DNA from: Methylotuvimicrobium alcaliphilum 20Z
GTDB taxonomy: Bacteria; Pseudomonadota; Gammaproteobacteria; Methylococcales; Methylomonadaceae
NCBI RefSeq assembly: GCF_000968535.2
Contig: NC_016112.1
Location: 3,658,001 to 3,722,000, forward strand
DNA: 64,000 nucleotides
Direction of reading: 5' to 3'
Shown here: in pieces, positions 1 to 9,281 of the stretch
Position numbering within the stretch: the stretch's first letter is position 1
How the letters are laid out: each line of letters begins with the position of its first letter
The notes under the pieces: model-generated
Databases searched by the model: none
What the model was told of the DNA's origin: nothing
The model's input: only the letters and a program-made list of their open reading frames with translations
Made by a program: the position numbers and the translations under genes

Positions 1-58
1 TAAATTCCTTAGTCCCCATTGGCTATGGTTAACTGTCTGGGATAATTTAGGTGCTGGG
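1..58. repeat. R-D 65-bp palindrome, cut by window start
   Basis: This is the right part of the small palindrome that ends in ATTTAGGTGCTGGG. Full copies elsewhere in the window are 65 bp with inverted ends CCCAGCACCTAAAT and ATTTAGGTGCTGGG. Here the left end lies outside the window. The remaining bases to 129 are a degenerate piece of repeat DNA (ACGGCGGTCCT resembles the shared repeat core) with no gene. In related bacteria cheB often follows cheA; no trace of it is visible in these 129 bases. Confidence 0.8.
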
Positions 59-129
59 TGAACGGCGGTCCTCGATAGACACATCTCATACCTTTTATTC
101 TTAGACGGTTTTTCGATCAAAAGGGAGTA

Positions 130-2415
130 TTAGCTTGCATATCGCTTCATTAAACCGGGCACGTCGAGAATCAGTGCAATGCGCCCGTCACCGGTGATCG
201 TCGCCCCCGAAAGCCCGTCCAAACCTTGCAATTTCGCGCCCAAAGCTTTAATGACAACTTCTTCCTGACCAATTAATTGATCCACGACAAAACCGACTTG
301 ACGCCCACCGGCATTGACCACGACCACATGCGCAGAAGCTTTTTTATTAAGTACATAATTCGGATCCTGCACGAGCCATTCGCCAAGATAAAATAGCGGT
401 AAGGCTTTGTTTCGAACCATGACGACCTGCTGCCCATCTACGACATTAGTCACACGCAGATCCAGATCGAGAATTTCCATCACGCTACCCAACGGTAATG
501 CGAAGGCTTGATCGGCCAGTTTGACCATCAATGTCGGCATGATCGCAAGCGTCAAAGGTACCTTGATGGTAATCGTGGTACCAACGCCTTCCTTTGAATC
601 AACCTCGACCGCACCGTTCATTTGAGAAATGCGGGTCTTTACAACATCCATACCGACGCCTCGTCCCGAAACATCGGAGATCTCGGATTTGGTCGAAAAT
701 CCGGGCATAAAAATTAAATTAAAACATTCGCGTTGATCCAGTCGAGCGGCGGTATCGGCATCCATTAAACCCTTTTCGACGACTTTGGCACGCAAAGCAT
801 TGGCATTCATGCCCTTGCCATCATCCTTAATCGATAACTCGATATGATCGCCTTGCTGCGAAGCGGTCAACACGACTACGCCTTCGGCCGGCTTACCTGC
901 CGCAGCCCGCTCTTCCGGGCTTTCGATACCATGATCGACCGAATTTCTCACTAAATGCACCAACGGGTCCGCCAAAGCCTCGACTAAATTCTTGTCGAGA
1001 TCGGTTTCTTCTCCAACCAATTCCAGCCTTATCTGTTTATTCAGGCTACGCGCCAGATCCCGGACCACGCGTGGAAAACGACCGAATACTTTTTTAATCG
1101 GCTGCATTCGAGTTTTCATGACCGCTAATTGTAGATCAGCTGTCACTACGTCGAGATTGGCAATGGCCTTGACCATCTGATCATCGCTATCGGATGCGGA
1201 TCTAAGCGTCTGAAAACGATTTCGCACCAAAACCAATTCGCCGACCATGTTCATGATATCGTCGAGCACCTGAGTATCGACTCGAACGGTGGGCTCGATT
1301 TGCGGGGCGCCTGAAGGGGCTGCTTTTGAAGCGGCGGGCTTTGGGTCTTTAGTGTCATGCTGCTCAATTGAACTAGCAGCGGACGATGACTTATTAGCAG
1401 GCGACGGCTTATCTTTATTATCGGGAACAGATTCGGCGACAGGTTGCTTTTCCGGCGCCTTAGGTGCTTGATCGCCGGTTTCAGCAACTACTGAAGGGTT
1501 GAACTTCCCTTTACCATGCAATTGATCGAGCAAATTTTCGAATTCGTCTTCGGTAATTTCATCGGAATCCGAAGCCGCCGACACCGATTTGTCGGCAGGT
1601 ATCGATACCGTTTCGGCACTTTCCGATTCGACTCCTGCATTCGATGCGGTTTCGCTTCGATCGGATTTGGGCGATGTCGGCGCCCCCCCTTTGCCATGTA
1701 ATGCATCGAGTAGTTGCTCGAATTCATCTTCGGTAATTTCATCGGCAGCCGAAGCCGGTTGCGACTCGCTGTGCGTTATTTTAGGCGCGGTCGGCGAAGC
1801 GCCTTTACCATGCAAGGTATCGAGCAATTGCTCGAACTCTTCCTCGGTGATTTCATCGGAGCCTGAACTATCGCCAACGCCTTCAGATTCCTCGTCGGCC
1901 ATATTCAGCATCGATTCGAATTCTTTCTCGACAATATCGATTTCATCGGCGGAGGCAATAGGCGATGGCTCTTGTTCTTGCTCTTCCACGCCCCTTTGTT
2001 TGGGCGCTTCTGCTTCGGATGCTTTGCCTGGGGACGTAAAAGCCTGAAGTTTGCTCAGCAATGCCGGCGATGCCGGTTCAGGTTCTTGTCCGGCACGGAT
2101 CTGACCGAACATTTCGTTAACAATATCCAGCACCTGAAGCACGACATCCATTAATTTAGGATCGACTTCTCTATCGCCTTGTCGAAGCACATTAAAGACA
2201 TCTTCAGCTTTATGGCAAACTTCAACCAAGGGGTCTATCGCTAAAAACCCGGCACCGCCTTTGACGGTATGAAAACCTCTAAATATGGCATTGAGTAAAT
2301 CGTAATCATTGGGCATCTGCTCAAGTTGAACCAACTGCTCGCCCAATAATTCAATTATTTCACCGGATTCGACTAGAAAATCCTGTAAAATTTCGTCGTC
2401 CAGATCAATCGCCAT
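130..2415 (-). CDS. cheA: Chemotaxis histidine kinase CheA with triplicated linker motif
   Basis: CheA autophosphorylates and passes phosphate to CheY at chemoreceptor arrays. The 761-residue protein has an N-terminal HPt domain with phospho-accepting His49 (FRGFHTVKGG), a long acidic, Ser/Ala-rich linker (about 110-375), then dimerisation, HATPase (HLVRNSVDHGIE; GRGVGMDVV) and CheW-like domains. The linker holds three near-identical 19-residue motifs at 187-205, 225-243 and 285-303 (DEITE.EFE then LLD.LHGKG) and a degenerate one at 157-171. No ordinary P2 domain is evident. The start has a good ribosome site (GAGGATTGAATT then ATG). It is the last gene of cheY-cheZ-cheA, 10 bp after cheZ. 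Family identity is certain; the role of the motifs is unknown to me. Confidence 0.97.
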   Translation of the reverse strand: MAIDLDDEILQDFLVESGEIIELLGEQLVQLEQMPNDYDLLNAIFRGFHTVKGGAGFLAIDPLVEVCHKAEDVFNVLRQGDREVDPKLMDVVLQVLDIVNEMFGQIRAGQEPEPASPALLSKLQAFTSPGKASEAEAPKQRGVEEQEQEPSPIASADEIDIVEKEFESMLNMADEESEGVGDSSGSDEITEEEFEQLLDTLHGKGASPTAPKITHSESQPASAADEITEDEFEQLLDALHGKGGAPTSPKSDRSETASNAGVESESAETVSIPADKSVSAASDSDEITEDEFENLLDQLHGKGKFNPSVVAETGDQAPKAPEKQPVAESVPDNKDKPSPANKSSSAASSIEQHDTKDPKPAASKAAPSGAPQIEPTVRVDTQVLDDIMNMVGELVLVRNRFQTLRSASDSDDQMVKAIANLDVVTADLQLAVMKTRMQPIKKVFGRFPRVVRDLARSLNKQIRLELVGEETDLDKNLVEALADPLVHLVRNSVDHGIESPEERAAAGKPAEGVVVLTASQQGDHIELSIKDDGKGMNANALRAKVVEKGLMDADTAARLDQRECFNLIFMPGFSTKSEISDVSGRGVGMDVVKTRISQMNGAVEVDSKEGVGTTITIKVPLTLAIMPTLMVKLADQAFALPLGSVMEILDLDLRVTNVVDGQQVVMVRNKALPLFYLGEWLVQDPNYVLNKKASAHVVVVNAGGRQVGFVVDQLIGQEEVVIKALGAKLQGLDGLSGATITGDGRIALILDVPGLMKRYAS

Positions 2416-2425
2416 AATTCAATCC

Positions 2426-3151
2426 TCAAAAACCCAAGCTGGATAGCAAGTCGTCAACATCGTCTTGGCTAGTCGCCACCGCGTCCTTTTTATCGTCAAC
2501 ACCGGGCACGACCGGTCCCGGTAATTCGACGTTCGACATGACCGTCTCTTTCGAAGCCGCTTTAACGCTTGACAAACGGATTAAATCGACCATGCCGTTT
2601 TCCAAGTCTTCGACCATTGCTATTACGCGCCGGATGATTTGCCCGGTAATGTCCTGAAAACCTTGAGCCATTAAAATATCGTTGAGCCCGTTTTGCATAA
2701 TTTCCAGCGATTTAACAGACTCATTGAAATATTCGGTGATTTCCTGACTCATGTCCTTGAACTCTTCGAAAGGCATTTTGCGAATCAAGAAACGTTCCCA
2801 GTTTTCAGCGAGCTTTGTGGCTTGTTCGTTGAGCATTCGCGCAACCGGGACGATATCTTCGACAACGGTCAAGGTTTGATCCGCTGCTTGCTCGGTCATT
2901 GTAATGACATAACGCAATCGTTCCTTCGCATCCGGAATTTCCTGCGCGGCAATCTCGGTGATTTTCGAATCCACAGAAAAATGCACCATGGCATCGTGCA
3001 ATTGCCGAGTTAACCTACCCACTTCAATGAACAACTGACTTTCGCGTATTCCGGCTATTTCATCGAGAATTCTGTCGGCCGTTTGCTCGTCTCCTTCTTC
3101 TAATGCCTTAAGCAGGTCTTTAACCTGACTAAGGCGATCTTTATCGGTCAT
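2426..3151 (-). CDS. cheZ: CheY-P phosphatase CheZ
   Basis: CheZ dephosphorylates CheY-P. The 241-residue protein is a helical rod with the family's catalytic segment QGFQDITGQ; by comparison with E. coli CheZ (Asp143, Gln147) the active residues are Asp167 and Gln171. The C-terminus ends DVDDLLSSLGF, the amphipathic CheY-binding tail typical of the family. The start is preceded by GAGGGGATTTA. It lies 14 bp after cheY and 10 bp before cheA, so the three are surely co-transcribed. Confidence 0.97.
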   Translation of the reverse strand: MTDKDRLSQVKDLLKALEEGDEQTADRILDEIAGIRESQLFIEVGRLTRQLHDAMVHFSVDSKITEIAAQEIPDAKERLRYVITMTEQAADQTLTVVEDIVPVARMLNEQATKLAENWERFLIRKMPFEEFKDMSQEITEYFNESVKSLEIMQNGLNDILMAQGFQDITGQIIRRVIAMVEDLENGMVDLIRLSSVKAASKETVMSNVELPGPVVPGVDDKKDAVATSQDDVDDLLSSLGF

Positions 3152-3165
3152 TAAATCCCCTCAGA

Positions 3166-3540
3166 TTAGCTGTCTATGCGTTCAAAGATTTTTTCGATTT
3201 TTTCTTTGAGCGTCGCGGCGGTAAACGGCTTGATGATATATCCATTGACGCCTGCTTGAGCCGCCATAATAATTTGCTCGCGCTTCGCTTCGGCCGTTAC
3301 CATTAAAACCGGGAGCGTGGCAAGATCCGGGTCGGCTCGAACGGCTTTCAGCAAATCCAATCCGGACATGCCCGGCATATTCCAGTCGGTCACTAGAAAA
3401 TCGATGCCTCCGGATTTTAGTCTCGGCAGAGCGGTTTTACCGTCATCGGCTTCGGCCGTATTAGTAAAGCCCAAATCCCTCAGCAAGTTTTTTATAATAC
3501 GTCTCATCGTCGAAAAATCATCCACAATGAGAATTTTCAT
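3166..3540 (-). CDS. cheY: Chemotaxis response regulator CheY
   Basis: Single receiver domain of 124 residues that binds FliM when phosphorylated and alters motor rotation. The phosphorylation site is Asp52 ([10 protein letters not shown]); the acidic pair is Asp7-Asp8, and the conserved Thr and Lys are in [13 protein letters not shown] and YIIKPFT. The reading frame extends 30 bp upstream to a GTG, but the start is placed at the ATG giving MKILIVDD, which matches the family N-terminus. First gene of the cheYZA unit; the 571 bp before it up to fliA are filled mostly by repeats. No convincing sigma-28 promoter was found. Confidence 0.96.
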   Translation of the reverse strand: MKILIVDDFSTMRRIIKNLLRDLGFTNTAEADDGKTALPRLKSGGIDFLVTDWNMPGMSGLDLLKAVRADPDLATLPVLMVTAEAKREQIIMAAQAGVNGYIIKPFTAATLKEKIEKIFERIDS

Positions 3541-3570
3541 ATTTTTATCCAAGGATAGTCTCCAACCCAC

Positions 3571-4111
3571 TCAACTTAATAAATAAAACTTTTTAACGTT
3601 TGATGCTGCGCATCGCATATCTTTTTCAATAGCACGGCCAACCCCCATCACGCTCTTTCCCAAGCTCCAGCTCTCATCGTGATACATAAGTCAAGAATTA
3701 CCGTTTTGCAATCTTAGCCAATGAGGCCTCGATACCATTTTTTGTCGCCCAACGTTCCCGACTTCGAAATCGCGATCTGGGGATCGCTCCCACAGAGCAT
3801 CCGGCCCCTTGTGGGAGCAACGCCTTCGTCGCGATTTCGAAGCCACTGATGTTCAATATCCGCAATTTTATCAAACAGCACAGCCGCGTAGGGTACGCTG
3901 TGCGTACCATGGTAACCCCGCAATGTCATGTGCCAACCGAACCGCCAGGGCACGGTTTTGGTACGCGCAGCGTACCCTACAATTTATGTATAACGATGAG
4001 AGCTAGAGCCTGAGTAACCGCACAAAGTATTTAGGGCAAAACGAAACATTCGGTACGGGTTACCGCAAAAGATCTACGCTAGGCATAACGTTCATGCCTG
4101 TAAAGCCCCAT
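3571..4111. repeat. Repeat island between fliA and cheY
   Basis: There is no gene here. A composite palindromic element (R-M) spans about 3652-4014, with ends GCTCTTTCCCAAGCTCCAG and CTCATCGT.ATACATAA on the left and TTTATGTATAACGATGAGAGC on the right. Nested in it are the R-E palindrome (3763-3843, TTCGAAATCGCGA against TCGCGATTTCGAA) and R-F (3888-3980, GGGTACGCTGTGCGTACC against GGTACGCGCAGCGTACCC). The same modules recur at 9554-9796, 13805-14228, 32970-33118 and 40209-40632. The island separates fliA from cheY, which are usually close. Confidence 0.85.
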
Positions 4112-4855
4112 TCAGTCGCCATTATCATGACCTTCTCGCCAGTCCGCAAGTCTCGCTCGCAATCTCAACATGGCCTGACTGCTGATTTGACTGACACGGG
4201 ACTCGCTAATATTTAAAATTTGGCCGATTTCGCGTAAATTTAATTCATCGACATAATACAGCGAAACCACGAGCTGTTCGCGCTCGGGCAAACTTCGAAT
4301 CGACTCGACTAACGCCTGATTGAATTTTTCTCGGCTTAATCGGTTCAACGGATCGTTTTTTAACGGCTGATTATCATAAAAAGCCGCATCGCCTTCTTCG
4401 GACAACTCCTCGACGCTCAAGGTACGACAGCATTGCGTATCTTGCAATATACGTCCGTATTCGTCGGCACTGATCCCCAAATACTCCGCGACCTCGCCAT
4501 CGTTGGCATCGCGGCCGGTTTTACTTTCGATGTGTCTTATCGCATCGCTCACCATACGCGCTTTTTTATGAACGGAACGCGGCGTCCAATCGGATCGTCG
4601 AACTTCGTCGAGCATTGCACCCCGAATGCGGATACCGGCATACGTGTCGAAACTGGCGCCTTGCGAGGCATCGAAATGCTTGATCGCATCCAACAAGCCG
4701 ATCATTCCGGATTGAATCAAGTCCTCGACCAATACCGTTTCAGGCAGTTTGGCCAATAAATGATAGGCAATCCGTTTAACTAAAGGCACATGCCGCAGTA
4801 CCAGGTCTTCTTTTTCACCCGATTGCACCGACGCATACATGGCCGCTCCCTTCAT
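4112..4855 (-). CDS. fliA: Flagellar sigma factor FliA (sigma-28)
   Basis: Sigma factor for late flagellar and chemotaxis genes. The 247-residue protein shows sigma-70 family regions 2 (DLIQSGMIGLLDAIKHFD; FDTYAGIRIRGAMLDEVRR), 3 and 4 (LPEREQLVVSLYY, LREIGQILNISESRVSQI). Two starts are plausible: the ATG at 4855, which overlaps the flhG stop and has AAGGA 6 nt upstream, and the ATG at 4840, preceded by AAGGGAGCGGCC. Both have good ribosome sites, so the start cannot be settled by eye. It is translationally coupled to flhG. Confidence 0.97.
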   Translation of the reverse strand: MKGAAMYASVQSGEKEDLVLRHVPLVKRIAYHLLAKLPETVLVEDLIQSGMIGLLDAIKHFDASQGASFDTYAGIRIRGAMLDEVRRSDWTPRSVHKKARMVSDAIRHIESKTGRDANDGEVAEYLGISADEYGRILQDTQCCRTLSVEELSEEGDAAFYDNQPLKNDPLNRLSREKFNQALVESIRSLPEREQLVVSLYYVDELNLREIGQILNISESRVSQISSQAMLRLRARLADWREGHDNGD

Positions 4856-5724
4856 GCAACATCCTTTTGTGCGCCGTATTGGATCATGCGTTCGATAAAG
4901 AACTCAAGATAACCGCCCGCTTGTCCTTTGATCGGCCAGCTATTTATTTGTCTTGCCACATTTTTCAAGGCCAGAGAGGCTTTACTGCGCGGATAGGCGG
5001 CGACGACCGGGCTTTGTTGCTGAACGGCTTTGCGTAAATATTCATCATAAGGTACCGCACCTGCAAACTGTAACGTCACATCCAGATATCGGTCGGTGAC
5101 TTTCGTCAATTTTTGAAAAAGATTCTGGCCTTGCTGTGCGCTTTGAACCATGTTAGTCAAAATATGGAAGCGGCTTAAGCCGTAATCACGATTTAAGAGC
5201 TTAATGAAAGCATAGGCATCGGTTAAAGAGGTCGGCTCGTCGCACACGACAACGATGACTTCTTGACAAGCACGGGCAAAATTAATGACGCTGGACGATA
5301 TACCCGCCGCCGTATCGACAATCAGCACATCCAAATCCTGATCGATATCGCTAAATGCCCGAATGACTGCGGCTTGTTCGACCGTCGACAAATCGGACAT
5401 ATGCTGCAAGCCCGACGAAGCCGGAATCACTTGCAACCCGGACGGCCCGGTCACGATAATTTCGTTCAATGTCTTTTCGCCTTTCAATACATGCGAAAGA
5501 TTGAATTTCGGATACATGCCCAGTAATACGTCGACATTGGCAAGCCCCATATCGGCATCGAGCAAGGCAACTCGCTTGCCTTGTTCGGCCAGTGCCAAAC
5601 CCAAGTTTACCGATAAATTGGTTTTCCCAACGCCGCCTTTACCGCTAGTGACCGCGATGACCCGAACGGGATTCGTTTTTTTCATTCTTCTGATTCCGGC
5701 TGCCTGATCGAATGGATTATGCAT
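4852..5724 (-). CDS. flhG: Flagellar number regulator FlhG/FleN (MinD-like ATPase)
   Basis: ParA/MinD-family ATPase that limits flagellar number, acting with FlhF and, in Pseudomonas, on FleQ. The deviant Walker A motif SGKGGVGKTN follows an N-terminal segment MHNPFDQAAGIRRM that resembles the FlhF-activating helix of the family. An upstream extension exists in frame, but this start fits the family; it overlaps the flhF stop by 8 bp and has AAGG just before it. The C-terminus carries the amphipathic MinD-type tail region. About 290 residues, normal length. Confidence 0.95.
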   Translation of the reverse strand: MHNPFDQAAGIRRMKKTNPVRVIAVTSGKGGVGKTNLSVNLGLALAEQGKRVALLDADMGLANVDVLLGMYPKFNLSHVLKGEKTLNEIIVTGPSGLQVIPASSGLQHMSDLSTVEQAAVIRAFSDIDQDLDVLIVDTAAGISSSVINFARACQEVIVVVCDEPTSLTDAYAFIKLLNRDYGLSRFHILTNMVQSAQQGQNLFQKLTKVTDRYLDVTLQFAGAVPYDEYLRKAVQQQSPVVAAYPRSKASLALKNVARQINSWPIKGQAGGYLEFFIERMIQYGAQKDVA

Positions 5725-7171
5725 AACCTTGCGCCACCCAGTCGTCATAATCAAGTATGGCATTATAATCGCTTTCTTGATCCGACTCTGCTGCGCACTG
5801 CTCAATTAATTGCTTGGCCGAGGCCACATGCAGATCCTCGGGTACTTGTTGTCCATCGGTAACATAAGATAGCGGCATGCGCTGTTCAATTAATGCCGAT
5901 ATTGCCGCCCCCTTGGTCGCTGCTTCGTCAAGTTTAGTCAATATGCCTGCTTCAGGCTGAAAAATTTGAAAGGCTTGGATAATCTCTTTCATCGCTTTGT
6001 ATTGCGTCGCGGCAGACATCACCAAATAAGGTCGAATGCGTAAGTCATCGTGCTGTAACGTTTGGATTTGCTCGGCCAAGCGTTGGTCGCGCTGACTCAT
6101 TCCGGCGGTATCGATCAAAATAAGACGCTTATCGGCAAAACCGTCGATCAAATTTCGCAGCTGCTCGGCATCGGCCGCCACACGAACCGGCACATCGAGA
6201 ATCCGGCCATAGGTATTGAGTTGATCATGCGCAGCAATACGATAATTATCGGTCGTGATCAACGCGACTTGTCTCGGCCCATGTTTCAAAATGAAGCGTG
6301 CCGCCAATTTAGCGATCGTCGTAGTCTTGCCGACGCCGGTCGGCCCCACCAACGCGGCGATTCCGCCATAATCCAAAAGCGCATCATTATAGACAGGCAG
6401 CACGTTAACCAACATTTCTTGAGCTTTTTTGAACGCTGGATCGATGGTTTGATAATTACTCAAGCGACCGGCGACTTTCATACTCAAATTTTTGGCGATC
6501 CCCATATCGACCAAACGATGCAACAATTCGACCCGCACCGGATTGCTTTGACTGTTTTGCCGCCAACCGATTTCCGACAGGCGGCTATTCATCGTCATCT
6601 TCAGCGATTTCAATTCCTGGAACATATCTTTGATAAGCTGATCGTTCGCACTGTTTTCGCGGGCGACCGAAACGGGCTCTTCGGCACGCGCCGACATCAC
6701 CGTTTTTTCCTGAATCGCAGGTGCCGGCTCGTCGGGAATTTCCTCTATTTTTGCCGATACAGCCGGCGCCGGCTTCTGTACCGGATCGGGCTGCAAACGA
6801 CGCGGACGATTTATTTGCATTTTTTCCGCATAACCCAGATATTCGTCAAAATCCCGACGCAACGGACGCGGCGGTACCGAACCGTCCGCCCCTTTTTTTC
6901 GAGTGCTACTAATAATCTGTGCCGATTTGTTTTCAGCCGCAAAATCCTGTAACGGGGGCTGTTTGACTTCGGGGTTTTGAGCTTTCCGCTCAGCCGCATC
7001 TTTTTGCAATTTATTATGAATGAGTTGCTCGTCAAAATCGCGAGCAGCGACGATTTCCACGCCGCCATCGACCGAGCGATTGGACATGATCACCGCATCG
7101 GCACCCAACTCATCTTTAACCATGCGCATCGCTTGGCGAATGTCCGATGCAAAAAAACGTTTGATTTTCAT
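5717..7171 (-). CDS. flhF: Flagellar biosynthesis GTPase FlhF
   Basis: SRP-type GTPase that places polar flagella. The N-terminus (MKIKRFFASDIRQAM) is the basic FlhF start, followed by a variable, Pro/Ala-rich linker and the NG domain with P-loop GPTGVGKTTTIAKLAARF, then DTAGMSQRD and TKLDEA. 484 residues, typical of Pseudomonas-type FlhF. It follows flhA by 16 bp and overlaps flhG, so flhA-flhF-flhG-fliA forms one transcription unit. Confidence 0.96.
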   Translation of the reverse strand: MKIKRFFASDIRQAMRMVKDELGADAVIMSNRSVDGGVEIVAARDFDEQLIHNKLQKDAAERKAQNPEVKQPPLQDFAAENKSAQIISSTRKKGADGSVPPRPLRRDFDEYLGYAEKMQINRPRRLQPDPVQKPAPAVSAKIEEIPDEPAPAIQEKTVMSARAEEPVSVARENSANDQLIKDMFQELKSLKMTMNSRLSEIGWRQNSQSNPVRVELLHRLVDMGIAKNLSMKVAGRLSNYQTIDPAFKKAQEMLVNVLPVYNDALLDYGGIAALVGPTGVGKTTTIAKLAARFILKHGPRQVALITTDNYRIAAHDQLNTYGRILDVPVRVAADAEQLRNLIDGFADKRLILIDTAGMSQRDQRLAEQIQTLQHDDLRIRPYLVMSAATQYKAMKEIIQAFQIFQPEAGILTKLDEAATKGAAISALIEQRMPLSYVTDGQQVPEDLHVASAKQLIEQCAAESDQESDYNAILDYDDWVAQGYA

Positions 7172-7187
7172 TGTACTACCCCGTCAA

Positions 7188-9281
7188 TTAGGCGCGTTGT
7201 CCAACCGTGGAAACCACTCTTATTTGGCGATCTTCAGGTATTTCATTGTAAGCCAACACATGCAAGCCTGAAATCGAATGACGGACGAAGCGAGCCAACC
7301 AGGGACGAACAAAGGACGAAACCAATAAAACCGGCACCTGTCCTTCCATTTCCATTTTTTGAGCACTCTCTTCCAGCGACCGATGCATTTGCTCGGCCAG
7401 CCCCGGCTCGATGCCGACACCGCCTTCACCCGCCGTCTGCAATGACTTATGCAACAATCGTTCCAACTCTGAATCCAAGGTAATAACCGGCAATTCCTGC
7501 TGTATCCCACTGATTTCATGAACGATTGATCGCCCTAGCGCCACACGGACCGCCGAGGTCAAGATATCGGGATCTTGACTCTTGACGCCGAACTCCGCCA
7601 AAGTTTCGGCAATCGTACGAATATCCCTAATCGACACATGCTCTTGCAGTAAGTTTTGCAACACCTTGACCACAACACCCAACGGCAATGTTTTTGGGAC
7701 CAGATCCTCGACCAGTTTCGGGGCGACTTTCGCAAGATTATCGAGTAACTGTTGCGCTTCTTCGTAGCCGAATAATTCATGCGAGTTGCTTTGCAGTAAA
7801 TGACTCAAATGCGTGGCAATAACAGTACCGGGATCGACGACGGTATAGCCCAACGTTTGCGCGTGATCTTTCTGACCCGCATCGATCCAAACCGCCTCCA
7901 GACCGAATGCCGGATCGCGACATTCCCGGCCTTTCAACGAACCGAAAACTTGACCGGGATTGATCGCCAATTCCAATTCGGGAAAGATCTCCGCCTCGCC
8001 CATGGTTACGCCCATCAAAGTGATGCGATACATCGTCGGCGACAAATCCAAATTATCGCGAATATGCACCGTAGGCACTAAAAAACCCAACTCCTGCGAC
8101 AACTTTTTACGCACACCTTTGATCCGCGTCATCAGCTGCCCTCCTTGATTTTTGTCGACCAATGGAATCAAACGGTAGCCGACTTCCAAGCCGATGATAT
8201 CGACCGGCATCACATCATCCCAACCCAACTCCTTGACCTCCGGTACGGTTTGGCGAACATCGAGCTCCCGCTTAGTTTCGATACTGGCCAAAACCTTCTG
8301 ACGCCTGTCGATCATATAAGCAGAACCGGCCATAGAACCGGCCAGCAGAATGAATACCAAATTCGGCATGCCCGGAATAACCCCCAAAGCCCCCATTACA
8401 CCGGCAGTGATATACAAGGCTTTGGAATTTTCGAAAAGCTGCGCGCTGACTTGCTGACCGATATCCTCGGTACCGCCTTTTACGCGCGTCACCACGATCG
8501 CCGACGCACTCGACAGCAATAGCGAAGGAATCTGAGCGACCAAGCCGTCACCGATAGTCAATAGCACATAAATTTCGCCGGCCTCTGCAAAACTCATTCC
8601 ATGTTGACCCACGCCGATCGCGAGTCCGCCGATAATATTGACGAATAAAATAATGATACCGGCAACCGCATCGCCTCTGACGAATTTACTGGCGCCATCC
8701 ATCGAGCCGTAAAAATCGGCCTCGGCGGCCACCTCGGAACGCCGCTCGCGCGCCTGATCCTGCGTAATCAATCCGGAATTGAGATCGGCATCGATCGCCA
8801 TTTGCTTGCCCGGCATCGCATCCAATGTAAACCGCGCGCCCACTTCAGCAACCCGACCCGCACCTTTGGTCACCACGACGAAATTGATCACAACCAAGAT
8901 CGAAAACACCACCAAGCCCACCGCGAAATTACCGCCGATGACGAACGAGCCGAACGCTTCAATCACCTTACCCGCCGCCGCACCGCCTTGATGTCCCTCG
9001 AGCAAGACGATTCGTGTCGACGCCACGTTCAATGCCAGCCTCATCAAAGTCGCCACCAAAATTACCGTCGGAAACACCGAAAACTCCAGCGGATTCAGCA
9101 TATAAATAACGACCAACAGAATAATCAGAGAAAAGGCAATATTGAACGTGAAAAACAAATCCAACAAAAACGGCGGCAACGGCAGGACCACCATCGACAA
9201 AATCATGATGATCAGCAGCGGCGCGCCGAGTCCTGAGCCGCTTATCATTTTTAAGGTATTTAAAATTCGGGTAAGGTCCAT
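7188..9281 (-). CDS. flhA: Flagellar export gate protein FlhA
   Basis: Inner-membrane component of the flagellar type III export gate that binds substrate-chaperone complexes. 697 residues: about 8 N-terminal membrane segments, the conserved FHIPEP-family cytoplasmic loop (MPGKQMAIDADLNSGLI) and a large soluble C-terminal domain. Start ATG is clear. It is normally close to flhB; here 665 bp of repeat DNA separate the two. No good sigma-54 site was found directly upstream. Confidence 0.97.
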   Translation of the reverse strand: MDLTRILNTLKMISGSGLGAPLLIIMILSMVVLPLPPFLLDLFFTFNIAFSLIILLVVIYMLNPLEFSVFPTVILVATLMRLALNVASTRIVLLEGHQGGAAAGKVIEAFGSFVIGGNFAVGLVVFSILVVINFVVVTKGAGRVAEVGARFTLDAMPGKQMAIDADLNSGLITQDQARERRSEVAAEADFYGSMDGASKFVRGDAVAGIIILFVNIIGGLAIGVGQHGMSFAEAGEIYVLLTIGDGLVAQIPSLLLSSASAIVVTRVKGGTEDIGQQVSAQLFENSKALYITAGVMGALGVIPGMPNLVFILLAGSMAGSAYMIDRRQKVLASIETKRELDVRQTVPEVKELGWDDVMPVDIIGLEVGYRLIPLVDKNQGGQLMTRIKGVRKKLSQELGFLVPTVHIRDNLDLSPTMYRITLMGVTMGEAEIFPELELAINPGQVFGSLKGRECRDPAFGLEAVWIDAGQKDHAQTLGYTVVDPGTVIATHLSHLLQSNSHELFGYEEAQQLLDNLAKVAPKLVEDLVPKTLPLGVVVKVLQNLLQEHVSIRDIRTIAETLAEFGVKSQDPDILTSAVRVALGRSIVHEISGIQQELPVITLDSELERLLHKSLQTAGEGGVGIEPGLAEQMHRSLEESAQKMEMEGQVPVLLVSSFVRPWLARFVRHSISGLHVLAYNEIPEDRQIRVVSTVGQRA

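Noticed and set aside
1589-2047. Ser-rich open frame opposite the cheA linker
   Set aside because: Shadow of the low-complexity, repeated CheA linker.
3541-3650. Sigma-28 promoter before cheY
   Set aside because: AAAAGTTT resembles a -35 box but no GCCGATAA-like -10 is at the proper distance.
6062-6952. 296-residue open frame opposite flhF
   Set aside because: Fully antisense to a certain gene; composition rich in Arg, His and Gln as expected for a shadow frame.
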